Positions 29,132-36,960 of a stretch of 64,000 bases of DNA are shown one piece after another. Numbering within the stretch: the stretch's first letter is position 1; each line of letters begins with the position of its first letter. Source of the DNA: a bacterium. GTDB taxonomy: Bacteria; Desulfobacterota; Binatia; DP-6. The DNA lies in the NCBI GenBank assembly GCA_026129405.1, contig JAHCID010000006.1, positions 124,001 through 188,000 of the forward strand. Reading direction: 5' to 3'. The translations under genes were made by a program, and so were the position numbers. The notes under the pieces were generated by a model. It saw nothing but the letters and a program-made list of their open reading frames with translations, did no database searches and was not told where the DNA came from.

Positions 29132-31420
29132 CTACCGCACCCCGTAGACGAGCACCTCTGCCAACTGCAGGGGGTCGCTCGACCCCAACAGCTGTATGCG
29201 AATGTATCGCCCGCTACGGTTGATTGGCGAGGCGAACACCCTTCCCGGCGCCGGCCCCTGATGAATCCGCAAGACACCCGGCTGCATGGCGGTCACCGCG
29301 GGATCGGTCGAGACGAATGGATTGTCTGACACGAACACATCAAAGTTCTGCAGGCGAGCTGCGCAGCAATCCGTTCGGTTCCACAGCTCGAGCTCCTCCA
29401 AGGCGAATGAGTTGCCAAGATCCACCTGCCAGTATGGCTTGTTGGTAAAGAACGAATGCGCCACCGACTCATTCGCCCAGTTTCCATCGATATCCCCGTC
29501 GATCGCATTTGATGCAGTCCCGCAAATCCCAAAGAAGCATAATCCAGGGTCCGACATGGATGCGACGACACCAGGCCTGGCGAGGGCAAGATTGGTAACG
29601 ATTGGGGACAGCCGGCCAAGACGCCACCGGCAGTAGTCAGCGAACCACGTGTCGCCCGTGGAATCATCCACGGCAATGCCAGCTAAGAGGGGTGCGACCG
29701 GCTGCGACGGAAAGCAGGGATCAAGGCATGCGTTATTGACGGCCTCACCGGGCGCAAGGGGATACAACGATAGCGGCGGGAAGAGCGACAGAGAGTTCCA
29801 TCGGGGCGATACGAAGCCAACCGTAGCCCGGGACTTTGGATCACGCGGGCTGCCCCAAGTAGTGAACCAGGTGCTTCCGTATGCGTCGAGATTTAGCGAG
29901 TGAAGCACGTAAGGTTCAGGGTTCGTGCATGCCGGGGGGGAGGGGCTCGGAGGAACCGCAGTGAGGGGTCCCGGAATGTCTATCGTGGTGACGCACGGAT
30001 TGGCTCCACCTATCAGGGATTCACATGCCCCAGGTGGGCCTAGCTGGCTTACGTCAAGGCGGCTCGCGGAGAAGTCGAGGAATTCCCCAACAACGACATC
30101 TCCATTTCGCGCGATCGATATCTCCCATGGGGCCGCACCACGGGGCGTTGCCGGCCCTCGTCCTGCGTTGTCGCCAAGCGGATATCGCGTTACGGTGGCG
30201 GAAACTGGATCCAATCGAACTAGCCCACTTTGGCCCCAGTAGTCGGCGGCCCACACGCTCCCGTCGGAACCAATGGCCATGTGGCCGAGAAAGGACGTTA
30301 GAGTACCTCCGAAATGCGGGAAGGAGCCGACGGGCTCAAGGGGATACTCCACGAATCCGCAATTTGCATGCGAGGACGAGCCGACTTCGTTCCACCAGCA
30401 CACTTGGTCCGTGTGTGCGCAGTCAGACGACTGCGCACACGGTCGCGTGGGGTTATCCGAGCAGAATCCCGCAGTACAGCTGGCTGGCGGATCAAATGAG
30501 AGCGACCCGTCGTGCCACAATGTTGCGTCGTCAGTGTCGAACCACCCGATCCTGGCAGGGAGAATCGTACTGACCCCGGTCGTTTGTGACCGAGCGTTGT
30601 ACCACACACGATCTCGTCCCGGCTCGTAGTCCTTCTCGTACGCGAGCCCGAACGTCTCCGTCTGGTTCCCAGGGATATTCCACACGCGTGGGAATGCGAT
30701 GCTCGCCGGATCGTAAAGCACGACGCGACTATGGTTACCCGAGGCCAGAGGAGGCAGGTGATCGCCGCCCTGGTTGAACCACACTCGGCCATAGGGGTCG
30801 ACGAGGGTGTCTTCTCCGTTGCCGCTCACATTCGTCTGAACGCCCCCTCGGTAGAACGGGCCTGGGGTTGGGGCCGAAACGGGGAGAAACGAAATCGGGC
30901 TCCCTGGAGTCAGGACCTTGAAACCCACGTGAACCTCGTCATTCAACCATACCCGGTGGAGTGGGTCGTCATAGGGAGCGGCATTGTTGTTAACTGCAAT
31001 CGCGAGGGGATTGCTGCTGATCGGACCGGCAGGAGTCTTCTGCCATTCGTACTCCCAGTACTGTGCCCGAGACGGCTCGCTGACTAGGGCCCCGCCGCCG
31101 ACGGTGATGTACATTCGTCCGCGCTGTATCGTTGTTGGGAGCTTGACGACGACCACCTCCGGCTCCCACGACACGACGCAAGGCACTGGGTGAGAATCGC
31201 AGTCATCCTGCGAGAACACGACCGATATTCCGGTTGGATCGAGCACCAAGAGCGCCGACCCGGGGTCCGGAGTACCAAAGCCGGCACCGGTCATCGCTAC
31301 TGCAAGAAAGGAGGCTGCAGAGTTCACCAGGGCAATCGCCGGCTGATGAATAAGCGGCTGAGCGTGGCCCGAGGCATTCAGGCCAACCACCATCACTAAC
31401 GCCAATACCCAGCGAAGCAT
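29132..31420 (-). CDS. Secreted beta-propeller (streptogramin-lyase-like) protein with C-terminal discoidin domain
   Basis: A 762-residue exported protein. The signal peptide is MLRWVLALVMVVGLNASGHAQ. Residues of about 20-110 look like an IPT/TIG-type beta domain. A long region of Vgb/NHL-like propeller blades follows (VDPYGRVWFNQGG, IGSDGSVWAADYWGQSG, LDAYGSTWFTTWGS, VDDSTGDTWFADYCRWRLG). It is interrupted by a Cys-rich insert (CTAGFCSDNPTRPCAQSSDC). The last 150 residues form an F5/8-type C (fucolectin/discoidin) carbohydrate-binding domain with ASNAIDGDIDGNWANES, YWQVDLGNSFALEELELWN and GRYIRIQLLG. The start at 31420 is fixed by GAGGAGGGGGG just upstream. Lower GC marks it as part of the island. 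Role inferred: surface glycan binding. Confidence 0.8.
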   Translation of the reverse strand: MLRWVLALVMVVGLNASGHAQPLIHQPAIALVNSAASFLAVAMTGAGFGTPDPGSALLVLDPTGISVVFSQDDCDSHPVPCVVSWEPEVVVVKLPTTIQRGRMYITVGGGALVSEPSRAQYWEYEWQKTPAGPISSNPLAIAVNNNAAPYDDPLHRVWLNDEVHVGFKVLTPGSPISFLPVSAPTPGPFYRGGVQTNVSGNGEDTLVDPYGRVWFNQGGDHLPPLASGNHSRVVLYDPASIAFPRVWNIPGNQTETFGLAYEKDYEPGRDRVWYNARSQTTGVSTILPARIGWFDTDDATLWHDGSLSFDPPASCTAGFCSDNPTRPCAQSSDCAHTDQVCWWNEVGSSSHANCGFVEYPLEPVGSFPHFGGTLTSFLGHMAIGSDGSVWAADYWGQSGLVRLDPVSATVTRYPLGDNAGRGPATPRGAAPWEISIARNGDVVVGEFLDFSASRLDVSQLGPPGACESLIGGANPCVTTIDIPGPLTAVPPSPSPPACTNPEPYVLHSLNLDAYGSTWFTTWGSPRDPKSRATVGFVSPRWNSLSLFPPLSLYPLAPGEAVNNACLDPCFPSQPVAPLLAGIAVDDSTGDTWFADYCRWRLGRLSPIVTNLALARPGVVASMSDPGLCFFGICGTASNAIDGDIDGNWANESVAHSFFTNKPYWQVDLGNSFALEELELWNRTDCCAARLQNFDVFVSDNPFVSTDPAVTAMQPGVLRIHQGPAPGRVFASPINRSGRYIRIQLLGSSDPLQLAEVLVYGVR

Positions 31421-31789
31421 CTCCCCCCCTCCTCGCTGCAAGCCCTGAAGCGTGCACTCATGTCCACGATAGGCTGGCGGCTTGTCAAGGCTGACGTCAC
31501 CGAACGCATAGTCCCCATCGACCGTCCCCAGGCATCCGACGTCGAGGAAGGAGCGCCCCTGCGCCACGCGGCGATGAGGAGCCGGTTGAAGTCCTGAGGC
31601 GGCGGCTAACGTCGCAGGCGACGGACGACAGCTGCTAGCAAGTCTCCCAAGCGCGCGGCGCGAATAGCAGGTATTTACTTGATCCACCTCGCGCCGACGC
31701 GAGACGTTGCTCAAGGACTTCGTGAGTCCCTAGTCTAGAGCCCGCGCCGGCGGCGGCCGTCGCCGCGCGAACGACGAGGAGAACGCGGC
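31421..31789. other. Intergenic region between divergent genes, no gene seen
   Basis: About 370 bases separate the start of the propeller gene from the Dabb gene. Composition returns to high GC toward 31.73 kb. It should hold divergent promoters and the right boundary of the island; no ORF, RNA or repeat is convincing. Confidence 0.5.
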
Positions 31790-32101
31790 ATGCCCATCGA
31801 GCGCTATCACTTCTTCAAGCTGAAGCCGGCCTTTGCGACCACCGCAGGGCGCCGCGAGACGCGCGACCGGCTCCTCGCGGTCCTGCCCGGCCTGCCGGGC
31901 GTACGCGGCGTCGTCGCCGGCATCCCCGCCGACGACGAGGCCCTCGCCGCCTGGGACGTCAGCCTCGTCGTGCGCTTCGACGACCTCGCCGCCGCCGCGA
32001 CCTACCGGGCCGCCCCGGGCCACCGGCGCTTCGTCGACGAGTTCATGGTGCCGCGGCTCGAGGTGAAGAAGAGCTGGAACTTCGAGGTCGCCGCGGCCTG
32101 A
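31790..32101 (+). CDS. Dabb (stress-responsive A/B barrel) domain protein
   Basis: A 103-residue ferredoxin-like-fold protein. It has the Dabb pattern: RYHFFKLKPAF at the N-terminus, VRGVVAGIPADDE, the WDVSLVVRFDDLAAAATYRA core and HRRFVDEFMVPRLE near the end. Dabb proteins form dimeric barrels and vary from stress proteins to cyclases or monooxygenase-like enzymes. AGGAG sits about eight bases before the ATG. It is convergent with the serine hydrolase, with six bases between stops. Confidence 0.85.
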   Translation: MPIERYHFFKLKPAFATTAGRRETRDRLLAVLPGLPGVRGVVAGIPADDEALAAWDVSLVVRFDDLAAAATYRAAPGHRRFVDEFMVPRLEVKKSWNFEVAAA

Positions 32102-32107
32102 CCCACC

Positions 32108-33391
32108 TCAGTCGACCGTGGGGCAGGCCCGCCCGATCTGACGCAGCACGTCCCACAGGTACCACAGCTCGGGATAGACGAACGGCTTGCCGCTCGTCAG
32201 CAGCGCCACCGCCAGCTCGCGCTCGGGATCGGCCCAGCAGACGACGTTCGTGAAGCCGAGGTGGCCGAAGGCGTGCTGCGTGTCGGGTCCGTAGAGGCTG
32301 AACCACTCGGCGCCGAGCATGAAGCCCATGCCGTAGCGGAACGGCAGGACGAGCGAGAAGTCGAACTCGAGATACGACTGCTCACCGGTCGCGCGCCGGA
32401 TCGTGCGCGGATCGAACACGCGCACGCCGTCGAGCTCGCCGCCGTCGAGGAGCAGCTGGTAGAAGCGGCTCATCTCGTTCGCCGTCGCGACGACGTTCGC
32501 CGAGGGGATCACGCCGCGCAGGAAGCGCGCGTCGTTCGAGAGCGCGATCGCCTCGTGGAAGCCGACGCCGAGCACGCGCGCGAAGAGGAGATTCGCGGGC
32601 GGGATCAACGGCGGCCCGGTGAAGTAGTTGCGGACGACCTGATCGGTCCGCTCCGCCGGCACGCCGTAGGACAGCCAGCGGAACCCGAGCGGCCGCCGCA
32701 GCTCCTCGTCGAGGAACGTGCGCGGGTCGCGCCCGGTGACGCGGCGGATGATCTCGCCGAGCAGGAAGCCGCCGCTCACCGCGTGATAGGCGAGCTCGCG
32801 TCCGGGGCGCCACGTCGGACGGGCGTCGCAGAGGATACGGATCACCGGCGCGGTCTCGTCGAAGTGCTCGAGCGCCATCACCTCCGGCGGCAGGTTCGGG
32901 ATGCCGGCGCGATGGCAGAGGACGTGACGGATCGTGATCCACTGCTTTCCGTACACGCCGAACTCGGGGATGTACTCGCAGACCGGGTCGTCGAGGCGGA
33001 TCAGGTTCCGCTGATCGAGCAGGTGGATCAGCATCGCCGTCACCGCCTTCGACGCCGACAGCGTGAGGAACGGCGTGTCGGGCGTGAGCGGCCGCTTGGG
33101 GGCGTCGGGCAGATCGTCCGGGCCGTTGCCGGCCGCGTGGCCGATCGTACGGTCGAGGAGCACGCGGCCGTGCCGGCGCACGCAGAGGCCGATGGCGGGA
33201 TGGAGGCCGCTGCGGTAGAGGCGCTGGACGGCGCTCCAGATCGCCTCGACGCCGGCCGCCTCGACCCCGAGCGCCCGCGGCGCCGTCTCCGCCTCCCAGC
33301 GCACCACCGTGACACTCTCGAGGTCCCGCGGAACGCGGGCGCGGGCGACACAGCGGACCAACGACACGGCCCCCGGAATGGTACGGCGCAC
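32108..33391 (-). CDS. Serine hydrolase of the beta-lactamase/class C PBP (EstB-like) family
   Basis: A 427-residue protein with no obvious signal peptide. The catalytic SxxK is SASK in LTLSASKAVTAMLIHL, the tyrosine motif is YHAVSGGFLLGEII, and the third motif is HLG in FGHLGFTNVV. These are the three hallmarks of class C beta-lactamase-like esterases. It is probably a cytoplasmic ester hydrolase rather than a true beta-lactamase, given its location and the HxG third motif. Start at 33391, 70 bases below the Spy-like gene on the same strand. Confidence 0.85.
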   Translation of the reverse strand: MRRTIPGAVSLVRCVARARVPRDLESVTVVRWEAETAPRALGVEAAGVEAIWSAVQRLYRSGLHPAIGLCVRRHGRVLLDRTIGHAAGNGPDDLPDAPKRPLTPDTPFLTLSASKAVTAMLIHLLDQRNLIRLDDPVCEYIPEFGVYGKQWITIRHVLCHRAGIPNLPPEVMALEHFDETAPVIRILCDARPTWRPGRELAYHAVSGGFLLGEIIRRVTGRDPRTFLDEELRRPLGFRWLSYGVPAERTDQVVRNYFTGPPLIPPANLLFARVLGVGFHEAIALSNDARFLRGVIPSANVVATANEMSRFYQLLLDGGELDGVRVFDPRTIRRATGEQSYLEFDFSLVLPFRYGMGFMLGAEWFSLYGPDTQHAFGHLGFTNVVCWADPERELAVALLTSGKPFVYPELWYLWDVLRQIGRACPTVD

Positions 33392-33461
33392 CGCCCGCGG
33401 TTGCGAGCAGTGCGCCGTGCGGGCCGGCGGCGGCCCGAGACAGATGGGGGTGCGGCCCGCG

Positions 33462-34079
33462 CTACTGCGGCGGGGGGGGCGGTGGGGGCAGCCCGATCTC
33501 GACCGGGTCGCCGACCAGCTGACGCATCTCCTCGCGCAGCTCGCGCATCCGGGTCTTCACCGCGGCGCCCTTGGCCAGCTGCTCGGGGGTGAGGATGGCC
33601 CGCACCTCGAGCGCGATCGCGAGGCCCTCGCGCATCAGCTGCGCGCGCACCGCGATCGCGTCGTCGAGCTTCTGGGTGGCGGCCTCGGGCGTCGTGTCCG
33701 GAACGATGAGGGTGTCGGCCACGGCCTGGTTCGCCGTCCGCAGCTTGGCGAAGAGCTCGGAGAGCGTCTCGTGATGACGCTGCAGGATCGCCCGCACCTG
33801 CGCCTGCTGCTCGGCGGTGAGCCCGACGCCCTGGAGCATCGCGGGCAGCATCATGCCGGGGTCGCCGTCGAGCAGCATGTGGTCGCCGAACGGGCCGCCG
33901 AAGCCCTTCACACGCATGTGCCTGCCGCCGCCCTGCGGCGGCAGGCACGGGTGCGGCGCCGCCATGGCCGGCGTCGCGGGCGGCGAAGCGTCCGGCTGCG
34001 CCTGGGCCGGCCCGGCGATCGCGAGGAGGCTGCTCAGCGCGACGGCGGTGAGCGTGCACGTGGAACGTACGAGTCGCAT
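33462..34079 (-). CDS. Spy/CpxP/CnrX-like periplasmic stress or metal sensor
   Basis: A 205-residue exported protein (signal peptide SLLAIAGPAQA). It has a His/Met-containing linker (HPCLPP, GGGRHMRVKG, DHMLLDGDPGMMLP) and then the helical LTxxQ architecture. VGLTAEQQAQVRAILQRHH and AILTPEQLAKGAAVKTRMREL mark the two repeats. It ends in a polyproline tail. GGAG precedes the ATG at 34079. Its position directly after a sigma/anti-sigma pair suggests a CnrX-type sensor role, although Spy-like chaperone activity is also possible. Confidence 0.8.
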   Translation of the reverse strand: MRLVRSTCTLTAVALSSLLAIAGPAQAQPDASPPATPAMAAPHPCLPPQGGGRHMRVKGFGGPFGDHMLLDGDPGMMLPAMLQGVGLTAEQQAQVRAILQRHHETLSELFAKLRTANQAVADTLIVPDTTPEAATQKLDDAIAVRAQLMREGLAIALEVRAILTPEQLAKGAAVKTRMRELREEMRQLVGDPVEIGLPPPPPPPQ

Positions 34080-34105
34080 TGCGTGTCTCCTTGGTTGGTT
34101 GACGG

Positions 34106-34564
34106 TCACTCGCATCCCCGGTCCGTCCAGGGATCCGGGCGGGCGCAGGGCCATCCCCCGCGCAAGGCCGCCGCGAGCGGCTGGAGGCTCGAGCGCTGGA
34201 CGGGCCGTGCCAGCCATTCCGTGTCGTCGAGCGCGAAGAGCGCCTGCGAGACGTCGCCGATCGAGACCTCGGCGTACGCCCGGGGCGGCGTCGCATCGGG
34301 TACGAGGAGGACGCCGGCGAGCAACGCCGCCGCGCCGGCGAGGGCGAGGGCGAGGGACAGCCACGCCGCCCCGGGCCGCGCAGGCGGCCGCAGCACGGGG
34401 GCCGGTCCGTCGCGCAGCAACGCCGCCACCAGCGCGGTGTCGGCGACCAGCGCGTCGCGCCGGCGCCGGCAGGGGACGCAGTCCGCGAGGTGCCCGCGCG
34501 CCGACGGATCGGCGACCGTGCCCTCGACGAGATCCTGGAGCACGCGCTCGCTGAGGCAGGTCAT
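34106..34564 (-). CDS. Anti-sigma factor with zinc-binding ZAS motif and one membrane helix
   Basis: A 152-residue protein. The N-terminal cytosolic domain has the zf-HC2 motif GHLADCVPCRRR (H-x3-C-x2-C). One transmembrane helix follows (AAWLSLALALAGAAALLAGVLLV), then a short periplasmic domain. Its ATG at 34564 overlaps the sigma-factor stop (ATGA), the standard arrangement for an anti-sigma factor holding its partner inactive. The Spy/CnrX-like gene follows 26 bases downstream and may supply the periplasmic signal. Confidence 0.88.
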   Translation of the reverse strand: MTCLSERVLQDLVEGTVADPSARGHLADCVPCRRRRDALVADTALVAALLRDGPAPVLRPPARPGAAWLSLALALAGAAALLAGVLLVPDATPPRAYAEVSIGDVSQALFALDDTEWLARPVQRSSLQPLAAALRGGWPCARPDPWTDRGCE

Positions 34565-35085
34565 CGGATCGCTCCTCCGAGCGCGCCGCGCAGCGTGTGC
34601 ACGGCGCGGAAGAGATGTCGCTTCACGCTCCCCGTCCGCAGGCCCAGGGCGTCGGCGACCTCCTGCGTGGTGAAGCCTTCGACGTGCCGCAGGACGAACA
34701 CCTCGCGCTGGCGCGCGGGCAGCCGGCGGAACGCCGTCCACACGGCGCCCCGGAGCTCGGTGCGCAGGGCGGTCAGCTCGGGCGTCCCCCCCGGCGCCGC
34801 CAGGCTCGCGACGTCGATCTCGAGGCCCGCGTCGCGCCACCACCGCCACCAGCGTCCGCGCCGCCGGTCGCGACAGGCGTTCACCGTCACGCGCGAGAGC
34901 CACGCCCCCCATGCGGCGGGCGTCCGCCCGGCCTCGGCCGCACGCAGGAGACGGAGGAAGACCTCCTGCGCGACGTCCTGCGCCTCGGCCGGGTCGCGGA
35001 GCAGCAGCTGGCAGAGGCGCACCACCCGGGGACGGTGACGCCGGTAGAGCGCTTCGGGGTCGTCCGGCGCGGGAATCGTCGCCAT
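34561..35085 (-). CDS. ECF-type RNA polymerase sigma factor
   Basis: A 174-residue sigma-70 family protein with only regions 2 and 4. Region 2 has RLCQLLLRDPAEAQDVAQEVFLRLLR. Region 4 has FRRLPARQREVFVLRHVEGF followed by a helix-turn-helix (TTQEVADALGLRTGSVKRHLFRAV). A Trp/Arg-rich linker (RRRGRWWRWWRDAG) joins them. Start taken at ATG 35085 (MATIPAP). It is followed by an overlapping anti-sigma gene. The PPOX gene lies 44 bases upstream on the same strand, so a longer operon is possible. Confidence 0.93.
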   Translation of the reverse strand: MATIPAPDDPEALYRRHRPRVVRLCQLLLRDPAEAQDVAQEVFLRLLRAAEAGRTPAAWGAWLSRVTVNACRDRRRGRWWRWWRDAGLEIDVASLAAPGGTPELTALRTELRGAVWTAFRRLPARQREVFVLRHVEGFTTQEVADALGLRTGSVKRHLFRAVHTLRGALGGAIR

Positions 35086-35129
35086 GCGCACGCCCCTTCG
35101 ACGTACGCCGGCCGCAAACGGTTGACCGC

Positions 35130-35570
35130 TCAGCCCATCATCTTGCGATAGTCGACGGTGCGCCAGCGCTCCGGCGTCAGCTCGACCAGGACGTTCGGCT
35201 CGGCGGCGCGCTCGGCCTCGGTCATCTGGACGTAGCGGCGTCCCATCTCGGGGCCGAGGTAGCGTAGCGCGACGGCCTCGACGTCGCGCCCGAAGTCCAC
35301 CTCGACGAGGCGCACCGGACCTTCGATGCTGACGTAGCGGTAGGGCGGCGTCTCGTCCTGCACGCACAGCCCCATGCGGCCCGCCGCCCGCAGCAACGCC
35401 GCCTTGCGGGAGCGCGTCCCGGTGACGAGGCGCACGACGCCGCCCGGCTCGTACGCGTACCACACGGGAACCGTCAGCGGCCCGTTGCCGGGATCGACGA
35501 TCGACACCACGGCCACCCGCGTCGCCGCCAGGAAGGCCTCCCGCTCCGCGCGCGTCATCGCAAGGCTCAT
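35130..35570 (-). CDS. PPOX-class flavin/F420-binding split-barrel protein
   Basis: A 146-residue pyridoxamine-phosphate-oxidase-like split barrel. Features are FLAATRVAVVSIVDPGNGPLTVPVWYAYEPGG at the N-terminus, TRSRKAALLRAAGRMGLCVQDE and YVSIEGPVRLVEVDFGRD. Members bind FMN or F420 and often reduce or bind small ligands; the substrate here is unknown. The start is ATG 35570, 31 bases after the stop of the NtrC-type regulator gene. Together with the LLM-family flavoenzyme at 45.1 kb it leaves F420 use as an open possibility. Confidence 0.85.
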   Translation of the reverse strand: MSLAMTRAEREAFLAATRVAVVSIVDPGNGPLTVPVWYAYEPGGVVRLVTGTRSRKAALLRAAGRMGLCVQDETPPYRYVSIEGPVRLVEVDFGRDVEAVALRYLGPEMGRRYVQMTEAERAAEPNVLVELTPERWRTVDYRKMMG

Positions 35571-35601
35571 GAGCCGGACCTGTCCGCCGCGGGCGGACGA
35601 G

Positions 35602-36960
35602 TCAACCGTGCGTCGGGTCGAGACCGAGCCGGCGCATGAGGCGGTAGAGCGTCGTGCGATCGATCCCGAGGACCCGCGCCGCCTCCGCCCGGTTGCCGGC
35701 CGCCGCCTCGAGCGCGCCGCGCACGCGCGCCGCCGTCGCGCGCTCGACCGCCGCCTGGAGCGTCTCCTCGCCGCCCGTCGGCGCCGCCGCGGGCGTCTCG
35801 AGCAGGAGGTCCTCGGGCTCGATGGCGCCGCCGCGCGCGAGGACCACGGCGCGCTCCACGGCGTTCTCGAGCTCACGGACGTTGCCCGGCCACGCGTGGG
35901 ACTCGAGCGCCGCGAGCGCCGCCGGTGCGAACGCGAGCGCGCGCCCCGCCTCCGCCGCATGGCGCGCGAGGACGTGCCGCGCGAGCGGGAGCACGTCCTC
36001 CCGGCGCTCGCGCAGCGGCGCGAGCTGGATCGGGATGACGTGCAGACGGAAGTAGAGATCCTCACGGAAGCGGCCCGCCGCGATCTCCTCGCGCAGGACG
36101 CGATTGGTGGCGGCGACGACGCGCACGTCGATCGGCCGCGGCTCGTTGCCGCCGACGCGCAGCACCTCGCCCTCCTGGAGCACGCGCAGCAGCTTCGCCT
36201 GCAGGTCGGGTGCGATCTCGCCGATCTCGTCGAGGAACAGCGTCCCGCCCGAGGCGCGCTCGAAGCAGCCGGCGCGCGTCGCCTGCGCGCCGGTGAACGC
36301 GCCCTTCTCGTGCCCGAAGAGCTCGCTCTCGACCACCCCCTCGGCGAACGCCTTCAGGTTGACGGCCACGAACGGCCGTCCCACCCGCTCGCTCCAGTAG
36401 TGCAGCAGGCGCGCGACGAGCTCCTTGCCGGTGCCGCTCTCGCCCTGCACCAGGACCGTCGCGCGGCTCGGCGCCACGCGGCGGACGAGGTCGAGCACCG
36501 CCCGGCTCTTCTCGCTCTCCGCGACCACGGCCGCCGGCGCGTAGCGGCTCGCGACCTCCTGCCGCAGCCAGCGGTTCTCGCGCTCGAGCCGGCCCAGCTC
36601 GAGCGCGCGACCGACCACCGCGCGCAGCTCCTCGTTGTCGAAGGGCTTGGTCACGTAGTCGAACGCGCCCGCCCGCATCGCCGCCACCGCGGCGCGCACG
36701 TCGCCGTAGGCGGTGAGCAGGACCACGGGGCGGTTCGGCCGCTGCGCCTTCAGACGCGTCAGCAGCTCGAGGCCGTCCATCTCCGGCATCTTCCAGTCGG
36801 TGACGACGGCGTCCGCGTCGCGTGCCTCGAGCGCCGCCAGCGCGGCGGCGCCGCCGGAAGCGACCTCGCAGATCCACCCGGCGCGCCCGAGCGCACCCGC
36901 GACCACGCTCGCCATGCGCGGCTCGTCGTCGACCACGAGGATGCGGGGCGCGACGCTCAC
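35602..36960 (-). CDS. Sigma-54-dependent response regulator (NtrC family)
   Basis: A 452-residue regulator. The receiver domain (1-120) has ILVVDDEP and the phospho-acceptor Asp55 in VTDWKMPEMDG. The AAA+ domain has GESGTGKE (Walker A), ESELFGHEKGAFTGA with an intact GAFTGA loop for sigma-54 contact, GGTLFLDEIGE (Walker B) and the WPGNVRELEN sensor II region. A Fis-type helix-turn-helix ends the protein (NRAEAARVLGIDRTTLYRL). The GTG start at 36960 overlaps the kinase stop (GTGA). Confidence 0.95.
   Translation of the reverse strand: MSVAPRILVVDDEPRMASVVAGALGRAGWICEVASGGAAALAALEARDADAVVTDWKMPEMDGLELLTRLKAQRPNRPVVLLTAYGDVRAAVAAMRAGAFDYVTKPFDNEELRAVVGRALELGRLERENRWLRQEVASRYAPAAVVAESEKSRAVLDLVRRVAPSRATVLVQGESGTGKELVARLLHYWSERVGRPFVAVNLKAFAEGVVESELFGHEKGAFTGAQATRAGCFERASGGTLFLDEIGEIAPDLQAKLLRVLQEGEVLRVGGNEPRPIDVRVVAATNRVLREEIAAGRFREDLYFRLHVIPIQLAPLRERREDVLPLARHVLARHAAEAGRALAFAPAALAALESHAWPGNVRELENAVERAVVLARGGAIEPEDLLLETPAAAPTGGEETLQAAVERATAARVRGALEAAAGNRAEAARVLGIDRTTLYRLMRRLGLDPTHG

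Noticed and set aside
32108-33391. True beta-lactamase (antibiotic resistance)
   Set aside because: It has SxxK, Y and HxG motifs but no clear export signal and fits the EstB/serine hydrolase branch better.
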